The notes beneath the pieces are model-generated. The model saw nothing but the letters and a program-made list of their open reading frames with translations. It did no database searches and was not told the DNA's origin. Shown one piece after another: positions 23,129 to 35,096 of a DNA stretch of 64,000 nt. Each line of letters starts with the position of its first letter. Position 1 is the stretch's first letter. Origin of the DNA: Cordia subcordata (Eukaryota; Streptophyta; Magnoliopsida; Boraginales; Cordiaceae); the NCBI GenBank assembly GCA_028554755.1, contig JAPTOF010000012.1, positions 948,501 through 1,012,500 of the forward strand, read 5' to 3'. The translations under genes were made by a program, and so were the position numbers.

Positions 23129-23182
23129 ACTGAAAAGAAATTTGCTATTCTTGTTGTCCAAGAATTCAGGCCACATTCAACA
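23129..23182 (-). repeat. Inverted 54-bp copy of the LTR start
   Basis: Reverse complement of LTR positions 1-54 (22769-22822) with two mismatches. It ends ccacattcaaca, directly beyond the 3' LTR. It is exactly the part the 5' LTR lacks. The junction shares ACTG with the LTR-primer site boundary. Confidence 0.9.
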
Positions 23183-23341
23183 CTTTAAGTACTGACTAAC
23201 CAATATAAAGACCATTCAATATTTCTCACAAATTTGGAAAACATCAAGATTAGTCCATTCCACCTAATAGAATAAGACTCGATTTAGTTTGGTTCGCCTA
23301 CAAACTCTTGTAAACTTTTACTAAAAGAAAGAAATTAAAGC

Positions 23342-23986
23342 ATGGCAGAATCAGATAATGAGTCAGGAGGGCACAAAGAGATCAACAACAGCAATAAAAA
23401 CAACCAAGAGAGCTCTCAAGACATATTGCTTCCAATAGCCAACGTTAGCAGGATCATGAAGAAGGGCTTGCCTGCAAATGCAAAGATATCGAAAGATGCA
23501 AAAGAGACAGTACAAGAATGTGTGTCGGAATTTATAAGCTTCATCACTGGAGAGGCATCAGATAAGTGCTTAAGAGAGAAGAGAAAGACCATTAATGGTG
23601 ATGATCTTTTGTGGGCCATGACAACACTTGGTTTTGAAGACTATGTTGAGCCCCTGAAGGTTTACTCGCAGAGGTTTAGGGATATGGAAGGTGAGAAGTG
23701 TGCCATGGCTGGTGGTAAAGAGAGTGACAATGGCAGTGGGAGTGTTGTGAATATTGTGAATAGTGGGGTTGGTTATGCTGGTAATTATGGGGGTTCTGCT
23801 GGGCTGTATGGTGTTAGTAGTGGGACGGGGTATCAGCAACCTCAATCTCATCAGGGACACGTGTATGGTATCGGTGTTTGCGGGCAGATGGGTGTAGGAG
23901 GACCTGGGAAGGTCAGGTCCGGTTATGTTGGATCCGGAACTCAGGCTCCCGGGAGGTCCAGATGGACAAGGTCAGGTTGTGCCTAG
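23342..23986 (+). CDS. NF-YB: NF-YB (HAP3) transcription factor subunit, NF-YB3-like
   Basis: Intronless gene for 214 residues. The histone-fold domain spans about 27-119: [60 protein letters not shown] and [18 protein letters not shown]. It pairs with NF-YC and, with NF-YA, binds CCAAT boxes. Lys-51 in ISKDAK marks it as non-LEC1 type, since LEC1-type proteins carry Asp there. Three places differ from the near-invariant plant consensus: Gly for Ala in MKKALPANAK, Leu for Gln in KCQREKRK and Ser for Leu in KVYLQRFR. The C-terminus is Gly/Ser/Tyr-rich and low-complexity. The reading frame is intact, but the copia element ends 215 bp upstream, so its native promoter is absent from the immediate 5' flank. 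It may be driven by the LTR, be silent, or use a long spliced leader. Confidence 0.92.
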   Translation: MAESDNESGGHKEINNSNKNNQESSQDILLPIANVSRIMKKGLPANAKISKDAKETVQECVSEFISFITGEASDKCLREKRKTINGDDLLWAMTTLGFEDYVEPLKVYSQRFRDMEGEKCAMAGGKESDNGSGSVVNIVNSGVGYAGNYGGSAGLYGVSSGTGYQQPQSHQGHVYGIGVCGQMGVGGPGKVRSGYVGSGTQAPGRSRWTRSGCA

Positions 23987-25045
23987 AGCAATGATGCTTC
24001 CCTTCATCTTCTGACTCGGCAGAACAAGTCTCATTAGTTTGTCCATTAAAAGGTTTCGGGAGCTAAGCATGTAATTTTTATGGTCAGTGAAGTTGCATTC
24101 TTCACAATGCATAACGTTTCTTCGCGCTTGATGTTGATTAACTCTTTGATTAAGATGGAGATATTGGGTGGGTTTTATATTAGGTGTAAGATATGTTTGT
24201 ATTATGATACACGATGATAATGATGTATAGAAATATAGTATGACACACTTGGTGCTAGTTTTATATCATGGTGCAATTTATTGATTTGCGATGAACTTTG
24301 TGGAATTCTACATCTCATCATGAAGTTCTCTTTTAGTGTTTCATCATGCATCTACTAAGCAAAGTGTTTCTACCTTCCTTGCTTTGCATTTGTACGCTCA
24401 AGTGTTTTAAGGCCCCTATTATGCATGCTTGCTCAACTGCACTCTAGAAGAATTAAACATACAAAAATCACAAGTCAACATTGGCACCTCATAACCCAAC
24501 CAATATTTAACCAAAACAAAAGCATCCAGTAAAACAAAGAGAGAGTTGCTTCCCCAAGCCCAGACAAGCCACTGCAAAATCCAGAAAAAACTAGCTCGAG
24601 AATAAGACATGCAGCCTCTTTTCCAAACAGAATCAAGAGAACCCACGCATAGCGAGAGCTTCAACACAAACTTCCCATTATTATTATTCCAAATGGCCAT
24701 AATAATAAGACATGAGAAAATGGTCTCTCACATTCATCCATAAATGGTCAGTTAAAATCTTAAAGTCAAAAAGAGTTCCTACAAAGTTGTGTGTATGACC
24801 AGAAGCATATTTATATTCCTACAACTTCACATGAGAACGTTTACTCTAACCCTTCCTAGAAAATACAGTTTCTCCACTGAATAAACACTAAAAATAAATT
24901 AAAGCTGAATCTACCGGAAAGATGCAAAACATTACACAACAGCAGAATCTGTGTTAAGTTAATGAGGGTAGCAAGAGATAGTTAAGACAGTAACCGAACT
25001 CGGCGCTGATGCCAATCTTGTCGCGATCGTTGAGTTATACGGGAA
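23987..25045. other. Convergent 3' ends of NF-YB and the DEK gene
   Basis: NF-YB 3' UTR at the left (plus) and DEK 3' UTR at the right (minus). The 93-codon minus frame at 24419-24700 has no family features. No other gene. Confidence 0.5.
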
Positions 25046-28000
25046 TCAGGTCTTCACACCTTCACCAGAGAGCTGTCTCTCGTCTTCCCTTTCAGAATCA
25101 CCTTCGTCTTCCTCGTCATCTGCCTCATCAGCTAGCTTCGTCAATTCCTCCTGGATCATGAGCTTTATAGATGCTTTTCTTGTTGCCAGATCCTTCTTAA
25201 ATCGATTGGCTGAAATAAGAGAAAGAAATCTCATTAAATCAGTGTAATCAAGACTTTCAACTTCCATTTCTATGTAGGGGATTAGAATCCCATTGTGAAA
25301 TTTGTTAACTGTCTGTAATTGAAAATACATAAATGATCTCATCTACTCAACCTTTACTCATTCGCACAAATTAAGCAAAAATATAAGAATAAAATCAACT
25401 AGTTTGAACAAATTAAGAAGGTTTTGCCTCATCGGTACTTGCAACAAATCAAGAAGGTTGTTCAATTTGGCAGAGCAAAAAGCTACTCAGACAGAACTGA
25501 GTAAACATGTGCCAGAAAAAAATTGGGTCAATGTAAAAGATCAAGGCCACAAAAAGTAACAGAAAATTTTGGGCCAGTGTTTTCCAGAAATCAGGGCAAC
25601 AAAAAGTGAGTCAATCTACTCCACATGATAGTTTTCTCTATAGCAAGAGTCAACAATAATATATATAGTGTGTGTGTAATAAATTATTATAATCAACATA
25701 TCAATAAACAGAAGGTCATGCACATTAGCTACATAGAAACATACCAAGCTGCTTTAGAATGTCAGTGAAGGTAGCCTGCAAAATGGAGGAAGAAAGGAAC
25801 ATACATCAGTTATTCACAAACAAAGGGCAGAGAGGATCATTCAACAAAAATGAAACTTCCGCAACTGGCCAAAGAGGGTGTTTGGCTTTGCTTATTTTAA
25901 GTGCTTATAAGCACACCTAGAAAAAAGCATCCCCTGACATGCTTTTTACTATTTAGGTGCTTATAAGCACCAAATAAGCAAAGCCAAAATAAGCCCCAAA
26001 AAAGCAAAGCAAAACACCCTCAAAATCCTAACAACACATCTGTAAATTCATAAAGAGCAACTTCGAGAAGGAATTTAAACCCCGTGCTTCAGCATGAAAA
26101 GCAGAAGGAAACATGCCAGAAATACAGTTATTTCTCCCAGCCCAAAACATTCCCCATCTTCACTAACAGAAGAGAGTTGTCCAGGTTGACATTGACAATT
26201 AGACAAAAAGAGTTAATAAGAAAACACTAAATCAGATAAATTACACAATACCAAATCTCTCTAATTACAAGCCCATGAAATCACTAGGAAGCTTACCGTG
26301 TTGAAGTCCACTTCTTTAAGGATCTCACAAATTGCATTCCGGAGTTCATCGTCACTAGGCTTTAGTTTCTCCTCTTTGGGTTTGTCTTTCCCTTTGGCAG
26401 ACTTTTTCCCTTCAATAAAAAGTAGATGTACATAGATTAAAACAGAAGAATGAGACCACTAATTCAGATGAAAATTTCTGATGCTAGTCCTTGTAATTTC
26501 ATTTGGTACGAGAGGTCTGGATACAGGAGGATGATATCTAAGCACCCAATGGACTGAACTTTTTAGATGTTTAGAAGAGAAATTGAACATACAACAAAGA
26601 CGAAAGAGATAAACAGCAAATAACATTCCTTACCACTACTCTCCCTTGTAGAAGACTTTTTTGGAGTTGAGGACTTCTCCTTAACTACTTCAGTTTTTGC
26701 CTTCTTCGAGACAATCTTTGAACCTTTATCATTATCATTTTTGGCCTTTAAGTTACTTGATGATGTTTTGGCAGGGGCCTTTTTGGTTGGGGTAGATTTC
26801 TGAGAGACTGTTTTCTTGGCTGCTTTTCCAGCAGATTCCTTCTTTCCTGATGATTTCTTTAGAGCTTGTTTCTTCTTTCCAGTATCTTCTTCAGATTCCT
26901 CTTCTTTCTCCTCACTTTCAGCTTGCTCAGACATCTCATCCTCTGATCTTTCAGGAACACCATTAGCATCTTTCTCGTGTGCTTCCTCTTGTTCTTCATC
27001 CGATTCATCGTCATCTGATTCGGACAGAGCCTTCTTGCTCTCATCTTTATTGGATGCATTCTCAGTCCTCTTTTGACTCTGCAAACCACACAACATAGAA
27101 AATCAATTATAGTTATAGTGGTAAAAAAGTTTTATTCCAACAGTACTTGTATCCACATGTTTGCTTTTATTTGCTTTCGTTTCCTCAGCAAATTGACAGT
27201 GTGAGACCATTGTTAAATCACCATAAAAAACGATAACCTCAATTCTCGTGTAATAAACAAAATTAATAAAATGACCAACTACAGAACAACAAGGCCCAAA
27301 CTCCTAGGACTATCATGATTTCAGTAAACATCTCATCCACAAAGTTTTACATTTCATAGGAATAACAACTTTCCCTCGTACCCCAGCGATCAAATTCTAC
27401 TGGCATAATAAAAGTACCTTAGCTGAGCGTTTCGATGAAGAGCTCCCAGATGCTGATTCGTTTTTCTTGCTGCTCCTCTTGCGCTTTTTCCCCTTACTAG
27501 CCTAATTAACAATTCGGAAACAAACACAAGGCATGAAAGAATGGTAAAATTTCACAACTCTTCTCAAAATCAAACTTGAAGACGAGATCTATTATTAGGA
27601 TACCTGTTCTTGTTCAGCAAGCAACACCTCAGTTGTTGCATGAGGAGCCTCCAAAAAGTCCATCAACTTTGCAACAATGTCTTCCTGCACTCACATAGAC
27701 GAGATATTACGCCTTGTTATCCTGAGAAGATATAGCACAATCCAACTATAATGCATTTACACACATTATCCTTTATCATGGACTTGTTCATGTATCTAGC
27801 GATGCATCAATTTTGGATAGACAACAGATATTAGGCCTTGTTATCCTAAGAAGATGTCGCACAATCAAACCATAATGCATCTACACATTACACTTTATCG
27901 TGGACTTGTTCATGCATACTATGCATCGTTATTAGATTTAGGGATGGATCAATTTTGGATATATTCATAGTTCACTTAGTAAATTGTTCTAGAACAAAAG

Positions 28001-31000
28001 ATCGAGATTGGAATTTAAGGACTGTAAGCATTGTAAACAAAAATGTACCAAAGGAACTCACCGTACAAGTTGTAAAGTGTCAATTAACATCGGGAAAAAC
28101 ACAGAATAAAAGTAAACACCCAGAAGAAAAGATATTAACCGACCTTCTTAGTAGTACTCTTAGCAATCGGTATATCAAGCACATCACAGAACTCCAACAA
28201 CTTGTCTTTCACACACTTGTCAAGTTTTTCTTTGAATTTCATCTTTTGCTTTTCCTGCAACCATAAAATTCTAATTGGTAACACAAAATCCCAAGCTCTT
28301 TTGAAATGCAGGAATCAAGTCAGATCAGTGACTATCTAGACCAAACAGTATCCCAAAGAAATTTGCCTCTTACCTCATTATCATGCCAAACAAAACCTGA
28401 GAACCGTAATAAGTGACTCTTGAACTGAGCTGCCTGCGGAAACCGAGAACATGGTTGGCACAAGGAAAACATAACAGTATAATGGAGCTAATTTCAGCAC
28501 ATAAGACTAACACAAGCAGGAGAAGTGCACATGAACTGAAACCAATAAAAGAAACTTGAGCTCCAGAACAGAGAAGTCCAACCTTTTCTTCAGAAGAAGG
28601 TCTAACAGAATCAAAAGCGCAATTTTTTCTCTTACAATCATAAACATAGAATTAAGTGACAGAAATTGGTAACTTATTCAAAAAATATAACTTCAAATGT
28701 GTAGAACCATTCTCTTTGATCTGGAAATATCTTTTCTGAGAACCCGAAAGCCAACAAGCAATTAAAATTTCTAAGTAGATATTGTTGAACATTGTTTCCA
28801 CTTCACCTCATCTGGAATTACCAACTATTACAACACACTGAATACACAACAGAACAGGAAAACAAAAACTTAAAAAATAAACAAAATCTCCTACGAAGTG
28901 ATATTTTGAAACAAAATAAAATATAATCACTTCAACTAATTGCAGTCCACATAGTAATGGGCAACAAGTCCGCAGAAAGTACTAGCTAGTAGGAAGGAAA
29001 TCATCCAATGTAGTCTTGTATCTTTCAGAACCCCATGGTACAGACAAGATTTTATGTACTAAAAACGGAGAAACATGCACTCCAGTTTGCACAATAGTGC
29101 CTTTAGATGCAATGGTGATATATGTGTGTGTGTATATATATATATATATATACATGTAGACACACACAACTTAATGGAGTATATCCTATTATGTTTAAAA
29201 GGTGCCAGATTGATGCCCAGATAAAGGCGAGAATGAAAATCCAGATCAGAAATGTGAACAACATAAAGAACAAAGCATCACCTTTCCTCTCCTTCCAAAG
29301 AGTATTGAATGCAACAATTTGTGAGTTTCATCCATCTTCTTCTTTGATAGCTTGTATGCCACTGGAAACAAATAAAGCAGTTCAAATAACAACACAAAAT
29401 TTATCTTCTCAGCTGCAGAGCTGGACATCATTGCAAGATAGGTGAAAAACTAAGAGAATTGGTAATAGTCAACAAATATGCCTAGTAACTACAAATTAAA
29501 ATCACAAGTAACAAGGAAACGGGACTACAGAGACCATATAAAAGAATTGTTACAAAAAAAATGAAGAGAAAAGCACATTCATGAATCCAAATTGACATAC
29601 AGCAACTACACCACTAAAAGAATAAGGGGGAAGAGAGAGAGCTTATGCAATTAACCAGCATAGGATGACAAAATGCCACAAGTAGGTATATTTACACACA
29701 CTGATTATCCCAAGCAGATATTTTTGTGTAATGCTTTAAGGTCCTCTCAAGATACTCCTCCTACCTAATCACCTAACTCCTTTACAACAACTCGACCACT
29801 AACAGCTTAATTGAACTCAGGATACCCTGCCTATGAATTATCTCAAGTATGATGTTGAAGAATTAAAGTTGCATTGACCAACGTATCATAATTCAAATTC
29901 TAGGAGCACCAAGACTGCAAGAATTCACAGCCTTCCATCTTCCTTATGAAGAAAACCAATGAACTTGTGACTCCATGGGGATTTAAAAAGAAGCAGAGAT
30001 AATCCTATGATCTTGCAAAACAACAATGAACTAGCTTAACTTCATATTGATAATGATTACCAAAATATTCAATACAAACATAAATTAGACAATGATTCTC
30101 TTCCAGGAGGTGTGCAATGCCTCTGCCGTACACTTAGTAGTCTTACAACATCTTAAATTATAAAATATATCAAGAGAGAAACATCTAATATTATTTTTCT
30201 AGCTCAAAAATGCACAGAATAGAGAGGTCCTAAGCTTCACAAATAAACAAGCATTGACAGAGAACATGGCTTCTTTCTTTAATGAATATAGTGACAAGTA
30301 AACTTCTTTCCATAAGAGAGCAAACAAGCTTCCAGAAACCTGTCAAAAAGATTCAATTAAACCTCCAGGATTTAATATAAAATATGCAGTTGTCATTTGC
30401 ATCCAGCACGAGGTGATACTTCAATTATACAGAAAAGAATAGAAATGACAGATAGAAAGCACAACCAAACATATCAATCTACCCTAACCAGCAGTTCACA
30501 AATCAAAATTCTAACCAAAAAAATGCATATATGTGTGTATCAAATGCAGAGGGCACAGTTTAGAGTGTACCATTAGGAATATCTTTCAGTGCAGTTCCAC
30601 GACCCTGTACACCAAATAAAACCCAAAACTATAAATTTTGGAGAAAAGAAATACCCAGTTCCCAGTTGAAATTTTCTGAAAGAAGATACAAAGAGGTTGA
30701 AAACACAAAACTGATGTATAACCACTGTACCTTCGGAATTTGGAACTCCTTAACAGAGTCTTTTTCAATGGAAGCAACCAGCCTTTCCACAGATTTCCGT
30801 TCCCGTTGGGGCCGTTCAATTGCAGGGGTAGCAGGAGTTTTTGGCTCCTTCTCCTTTTTAAACTTAACTTCTTTTTTCTTACTCTTTTCTTTCTCTCTGC
30901 CGCTGCTCTTTGCTTTTGCACCCTTCTTGGACCCTTTCTCCTTTTTAACATCTTCAGTCTTCCCTTTTTCCTCTTCATCTTCATCGACCTTGTCCTCACT

Positions 31001-31453
31001 CTCCTCCTTGGAATCCTCCTGCTCCTTAGGCTCCTTCTCCTCATCCTCATCCTCACTCCTTTCATGTTTCATCTCCTCCTTATCCTTTGTCTCCTCATCC
31101 TCATCCATTGCCTCACTCTCGTTCTCTTCTTCCTTAACTTCTTCTTTGCCTTCCTCTTCCAATTTTTTCTCGTCTCTTTCAGCCTTTTCAGTTTCCTTCA
31201 CCTCTTCTCTGTCCACATCCATTTTCTGTTCCGCATCTTTCACATCGTCTTCCTTATCGTCAACTTTCTCATCATCTTTCTTAGCTTCAACTTTCTGGTC
31301 ATCTTTTTTATCTTCTTCCATTTGTTTTAGTCCATTCTTAGCCTCCTCTTTCTTCTTCACAGTGTTTTCACTCTTTTCTTCATTTTCCACCAAGGCAGCA
31401 TCCCCGTTGGCCGATGCAGCTGGCAGCTCAGCCACCTTCTCCTCCTCACCCAT
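25046..31453 (-). CDS. DEK: DEK domain-containing chromatin protein (plant DEK3/DEK4-like)
   Basis: Eleven coding exons (minus): 31453-30731, 30604-30571, 29361-29282, 28433-28374, 28254-28144, 27684-27604, 27501-27418, 27078-26634, 26409-26297, 25775-25745 and 25209-25046. All junctions are GT-AG; the exons sum to 1926 nt, 641 residues. Residues 1-240 are an extremely acidic/Lys coiled region. The DEK domain follows (about 235-355): IPKGRGTALKDIPN, KLLHSILFGRRGK, FSGFVWHDNE and a SAP-like LDIPIAKSTTKKEDIVAKL. A basic Lys/Ser stretch (364-391) looks like a nuclear localisation signal. A second acidic/Lys-Ser linker leads to a DEK_C domain (about 558-612; DDELRNAICEILKEVDFNT). Family members bind histones/DNA and shape chromatin and flowering or stress responses. 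The start is the first ATG of the long exon. A long 5' UTR intron precedes it. Confidence 0.92.
25874..26021. mobile_element. Small MITE in DEK intron 9
   Basis: 148 bp with ends GAGGGTGTTTGGCTTTGC and GCAAAGCAAAACACCCTC, flanked by AAA on both sides. The centre contains the palindrome-like gtgcttataagcac twice. It is wholly intronic (intron 25776-26296). Confidence 0.75.
29118..29166. repeat. (GT)n(AT)n(CA) microsatellite in DEK intron
   Basis: tgtgtgtgtgtatatatata followed by acacacac; it lies in the intron between exons 3 and 4. Confidence 0.8.
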
Positions 31454-31455
31454 AA

Positions 31456-32986
31456 CTGATAACTTCAGCCAAGATTACCAACTTGTAACTCCTTTTTGCC
31501 CTACTTCAGAAACTAAACTGTTTTTAAATAAACACAAAGTAACAAGTCTAATTAAAAAATTAACCACACAACACAAAATATAAGGAGGAACCGCAAACAT
31601 ATAATGTAATATATAAGTTTAGTCAAAAGAAAGCAAACGCATGAGACACTAACAAATAAGACAATAAATAACAATTCAGAAAGTAAAGCTTATCCAAATA
31701 AATACAAAATACTGTACAGAAAATACACGGAGAACTAGTAAAGCAGCAGCAAATATTGATGAACATGACCAAAAAAAAACATAACAGACATGAAAATTCT
31801 AATTCTCATAACAAACTTATCAAAGGGAATAATATGAAAACATAAACACATGCATAGTAGTATAAATTTACCATAGAACATGAACAAAAATATAAAACCT
31901 GAAAAATAGAAACAAAAAAGTCAAAAAAATATGAAAAGAGGCGAGAAATAAAAATGCGATTATTAAAGCAGATAAATAATCAAACTAAAGGTTTTACAAA
32001 CAACTTGTTACACGTTGTAGTATGAAAATTGTGAAACTTATAAACAAAACTTATTATTACATGTAGTAATATGAAAAATGCGAAATTTATAAACAAAACT
32101 AAACTGTAAATTTGATTATTAAAACAGAAAGACAAAATATAATCAAACTAAACCTTTTACAAACAATTTATTACATGGGATCGTAGGAAAATATGCGAAG
32201 CTTATAAACAAAACTAAGCTGTAAATGTGATTATTAAAGCAGAAAAACAACATACAATCAAACGACAGTTTTTACAAACAACTTCATACATAGATGCAAA
32301 ATGTATAAACAAAACTAAACTACAAATGTGATGATTAAAGCAGAAAAACAACACATGGTCAAACTAAAGCTTTTACAAACAACTTATTCCATTAAATTGT
32401 GTGAAAAAATGCAAAATTTGTAAACAAAACTGATCTACAAATGTGATTGTTAAAGCAGAAAAACAACACATAATCAAACTAAAGTTTTTCCAAACATCTT
32501 ATTATATGGAATTGTGTGAAAAAAATGCGAAATTTATAAACAAAACTAAGCTACAAATATGATTATTAAAGCAGGAAAACGACATACAACTAAACTAAAG
32601 GTTTCCTAAGCAACTTATTAAATGAAAAAATGTGAAACTTACAAAATTACTTACTAAAGCAAAAGAAACCACATATAAAGAAAGCTAAAATCAAACCACT
32701 AAGCCATAAATATATAAAGATAAAGACCTAAATATAAGCTAAAGGCATAAATATATAAAAAATTCAAGAAAACAAAAAAAGTAAAAGCTAAAATCAAAAA
32801 ACCCTAAGTTGCAAACAAGAGGATAAACCATAAAATAGGCTAAAGAAGAAAAAGAAAAAAGTTAAAAAGAAAAACCCTAAGCTCCAAACTGCACTTATAC
32901 CAGCAGAAAAACAACAAAATAATCAAAATTAAATGTAATATAAACCATTAATTGCATAAAATTACGCAAAAATGCGAAAAACTCAC
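31456..32986 (-). other. DEK 5' UTR intron (inferred)
   Basis: On the minus strand, a donor-like CTTT|GTGAGT ends a short leader (low edge 32987), and an acceptor-like ttatcag lies two bases before the ATG. The ~1.5 kb between them is extremely AT-rich and holds tandem repeats. A long leader intron is common in highly expressed plant genes. cDNA would settle it. Confidence 0.5.
31955..32660. repeat. ~115-bp imperfect tandem repeat, six units
   Basis: Each unit contains gattattaaagcagaaaaac, then atcaaactaaag, ttttacaaacaacttatt, and aaatttataaacaaaacta. Units begin near 31959, 32114, 32229, 32330, 32445 and 32561, a spacing of 101-116 bp except for the first, which carries an extra partial unit. 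Confidence 0.85.
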
Positions 32987-33112
32987 AAAGATTTGCGAGC
33001 TACAAAAGCTTCGAGAGATTTCAGCTGCTCTCACTCACTCCCTCTAAAAACGTTTTATGCTCTCTCTCTAAAATTTCAACGTTTTCACACTACCGCGCGG
33101 CTATATAGTGCG
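32987..33112 (-). promoter_or_regulatory. DEK promoter core and non-coding leader
   Basis: TATA box ctatatag at 33101-33108, then on the minus strand a leader with GA-rich blocks (gagagagagcat; gagtgagtgagag). Transcription start is inferred near 33070. Confidence 0.5.
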
Positions 33113-33114
33113 GA

Positions 33115-33997
33115 CTTGAAATCCGGATTTTAAATCCGATTTATTATGCCATGTCGTACGGGTGGTCATGGAATTTTAAATCGTGGACGTCGTGGACGGT
33201 TGAGATTGTTTAGAGATGTAATCCTTGAAATGGAACGGTCGAGATTTGATATTCCCATCATTTTTAACTTGAGTACTGGAGGGCAATTTGTGGTGGATTT
33301 TTATTTTTATTTTTTGCTTTTTTGACGGGTCTGGAGGCCGTTGGGCGTTGACCCCCAAAAATTCATTTTTCATTCCTTTTTTTTCTATTATTTCCTGTTT
33401 TCACCCTTTTTTATTTTTCTTATTTGTCTTGGGGATTAAGAAACATATATAGATGCATTTGTTAGGAGATTCGAGTTTTGAAAATATTAAGAGGTACATA
33501 AAAATATTTAGGGTTGATAAAAAGCTAGTCAGCCCTCTCGATATTTAATATATTGTATTTAAATATGTGAGTTCATCCAATAGGATAAGGTTTGATGTGT
33601 TTTGATTTTATCTTATGTTTAGCTTTAATGATCTACCTAATGGGACAATTACGCACACAATCTACCTTGTTAGTATTTAAAACTTGCCTTATGATGTATA
33701 AGCAATAGTGACATTAATTGAGGCTCAAAATTATGTTTGGCTTGACTCAAAGGAATTCAACAAAAAAAATTTTAAATGAATTATAGAGAAAATAAAAGAA
33801 TTGCAGGATCAAATCTAGTTTGCATTGGATAAAATTTTTAAGGGAAAAAAAATTATCATAAATGATTATCTGTTTCTTTTCAATAATGCTTTATATCATC
33901 CGTTCACTTATTTGCCTCTTCTTATACAATAAGATTTTTACCAAATTTAGTATTGCTTACCATGCATTGAAACTGGCGACATTAACTATTACTCACT

Positions 33998-34038
<41 letters not shown>

Positions 34039-34765
34039 AAAATTTTCCTAAACTATAACGAAGGCTAGAAATATACTTAAAGAACAAATTGACCTAATTA
34101 TCCTCAATGAAAACAAATTTAAGTTATAGGTGACTTGCACCATGCATGGTTACGGACTACATTAGATCTTAAGATAAAATTCTTTCTTCCTTTTTCACCT
34201 CAAACTGGGGGGGGGGGGGGGGGGGAGGAAGGTATTTTGGGCTATATAAATGATTTTGGCGAATCTCCAATAATTAATCTTTGCTCTTTAACTAATTGTT
34301 TTTTCTTAATTTTTTCGTTAAAACATAATTTCAGAGACACAATAATTATTAAAAAAAAATTAGAGTCAAGGTATGAGGGGTTTGAAAAGAAGCTGAAGGG
34401 TGTTGGCTAGACGAATGTTTCAAAATGAAACAGGATAATTGGTTTTGGGCTTCACTACAAGCCTAAAAATATGCCTCTCATAATCATGTGAAGTCAAACT
34501 GCAAACTATAGTGAGCATATGAATTCAATGCCTAGCGATTTAAATAGACTTTTCAATAGTTGTTAACTATATTGAGAATGTGATACTGGTGAACGAACCA
34601 CATAAGTTTTGATTAAATGGATGCAAGCATATTCTATGGGCACAATCTAACTTTCATGTAATTTTATATATACAAGTAAGTAAACAAATATATAAATTGA
34701 CTTGTAAATTATAAGACTACAAGGGATAATTTATTGAAAATGATCGCTTCCTTATGATATGTTAA
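33115..34765. other. Intergenic, AT-rich, no gene
   Basis: Holds an (AT)n run at 34002-34035 and a pure run of 19 G at 34207-34225. No supported coding sequence. The DEK distal promoter is at the left end. Confidence 0.45.
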
Positions 34766-35095
34766 TCTATAGTATATAATAAAGCACAATAAGCTGTAAT
34801 TTCGTACTGCTAAATGGCGCTCTGTATGACGAGCTTTTCATAATTACTTATCAATTAAATATGCCCATTTTTAGATCATTTTTTATTTTCCATTATTTAT
34901 TCAATTCCATTCATGTATTAAATATTTTAATTTAATTAATATTATGCCCTTTCTCTAAATATATCAATTGTTGTTTTATTAATTCCATATTATACAATTG
35001 ATCAATAACAATTTAGTATGACATAAAAACTCTATAATTTTAATATATACAATCACATATGTCACTCCCCGTGCCTCGCACTGGTGTCACACTAG
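34766..35095 (+). mobile_element. Non-autonomous Helitron-like element
   Basis: Begins TCTATAGTATATAATAAAGC after an A and ends with a GC-rich hairpin-like ccccgtgcctcgcactggtg, a short spacer and CACTAG before a T. A 5' TC, a 3' hairpin, CTAG and insertion between A and T are the standard Helitron marks. 330 bp, non-coding. Confidence 0.6.
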
Positions 35096-35096
35096 T

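Noticed and set aside
24419..24700. 93-codon minus-strand frame
   Set aside because: Trp/Ser-rich with no motif, between two convergent 3' ends; probably chance.
30666..31583. 305-codon Ser-rich plus-strand frame
   Set aside because: It lies exactly opposite DEK exon 1. Glu/Lys codons read backwards give Ser/Phe/Leu, so it is a shadow.
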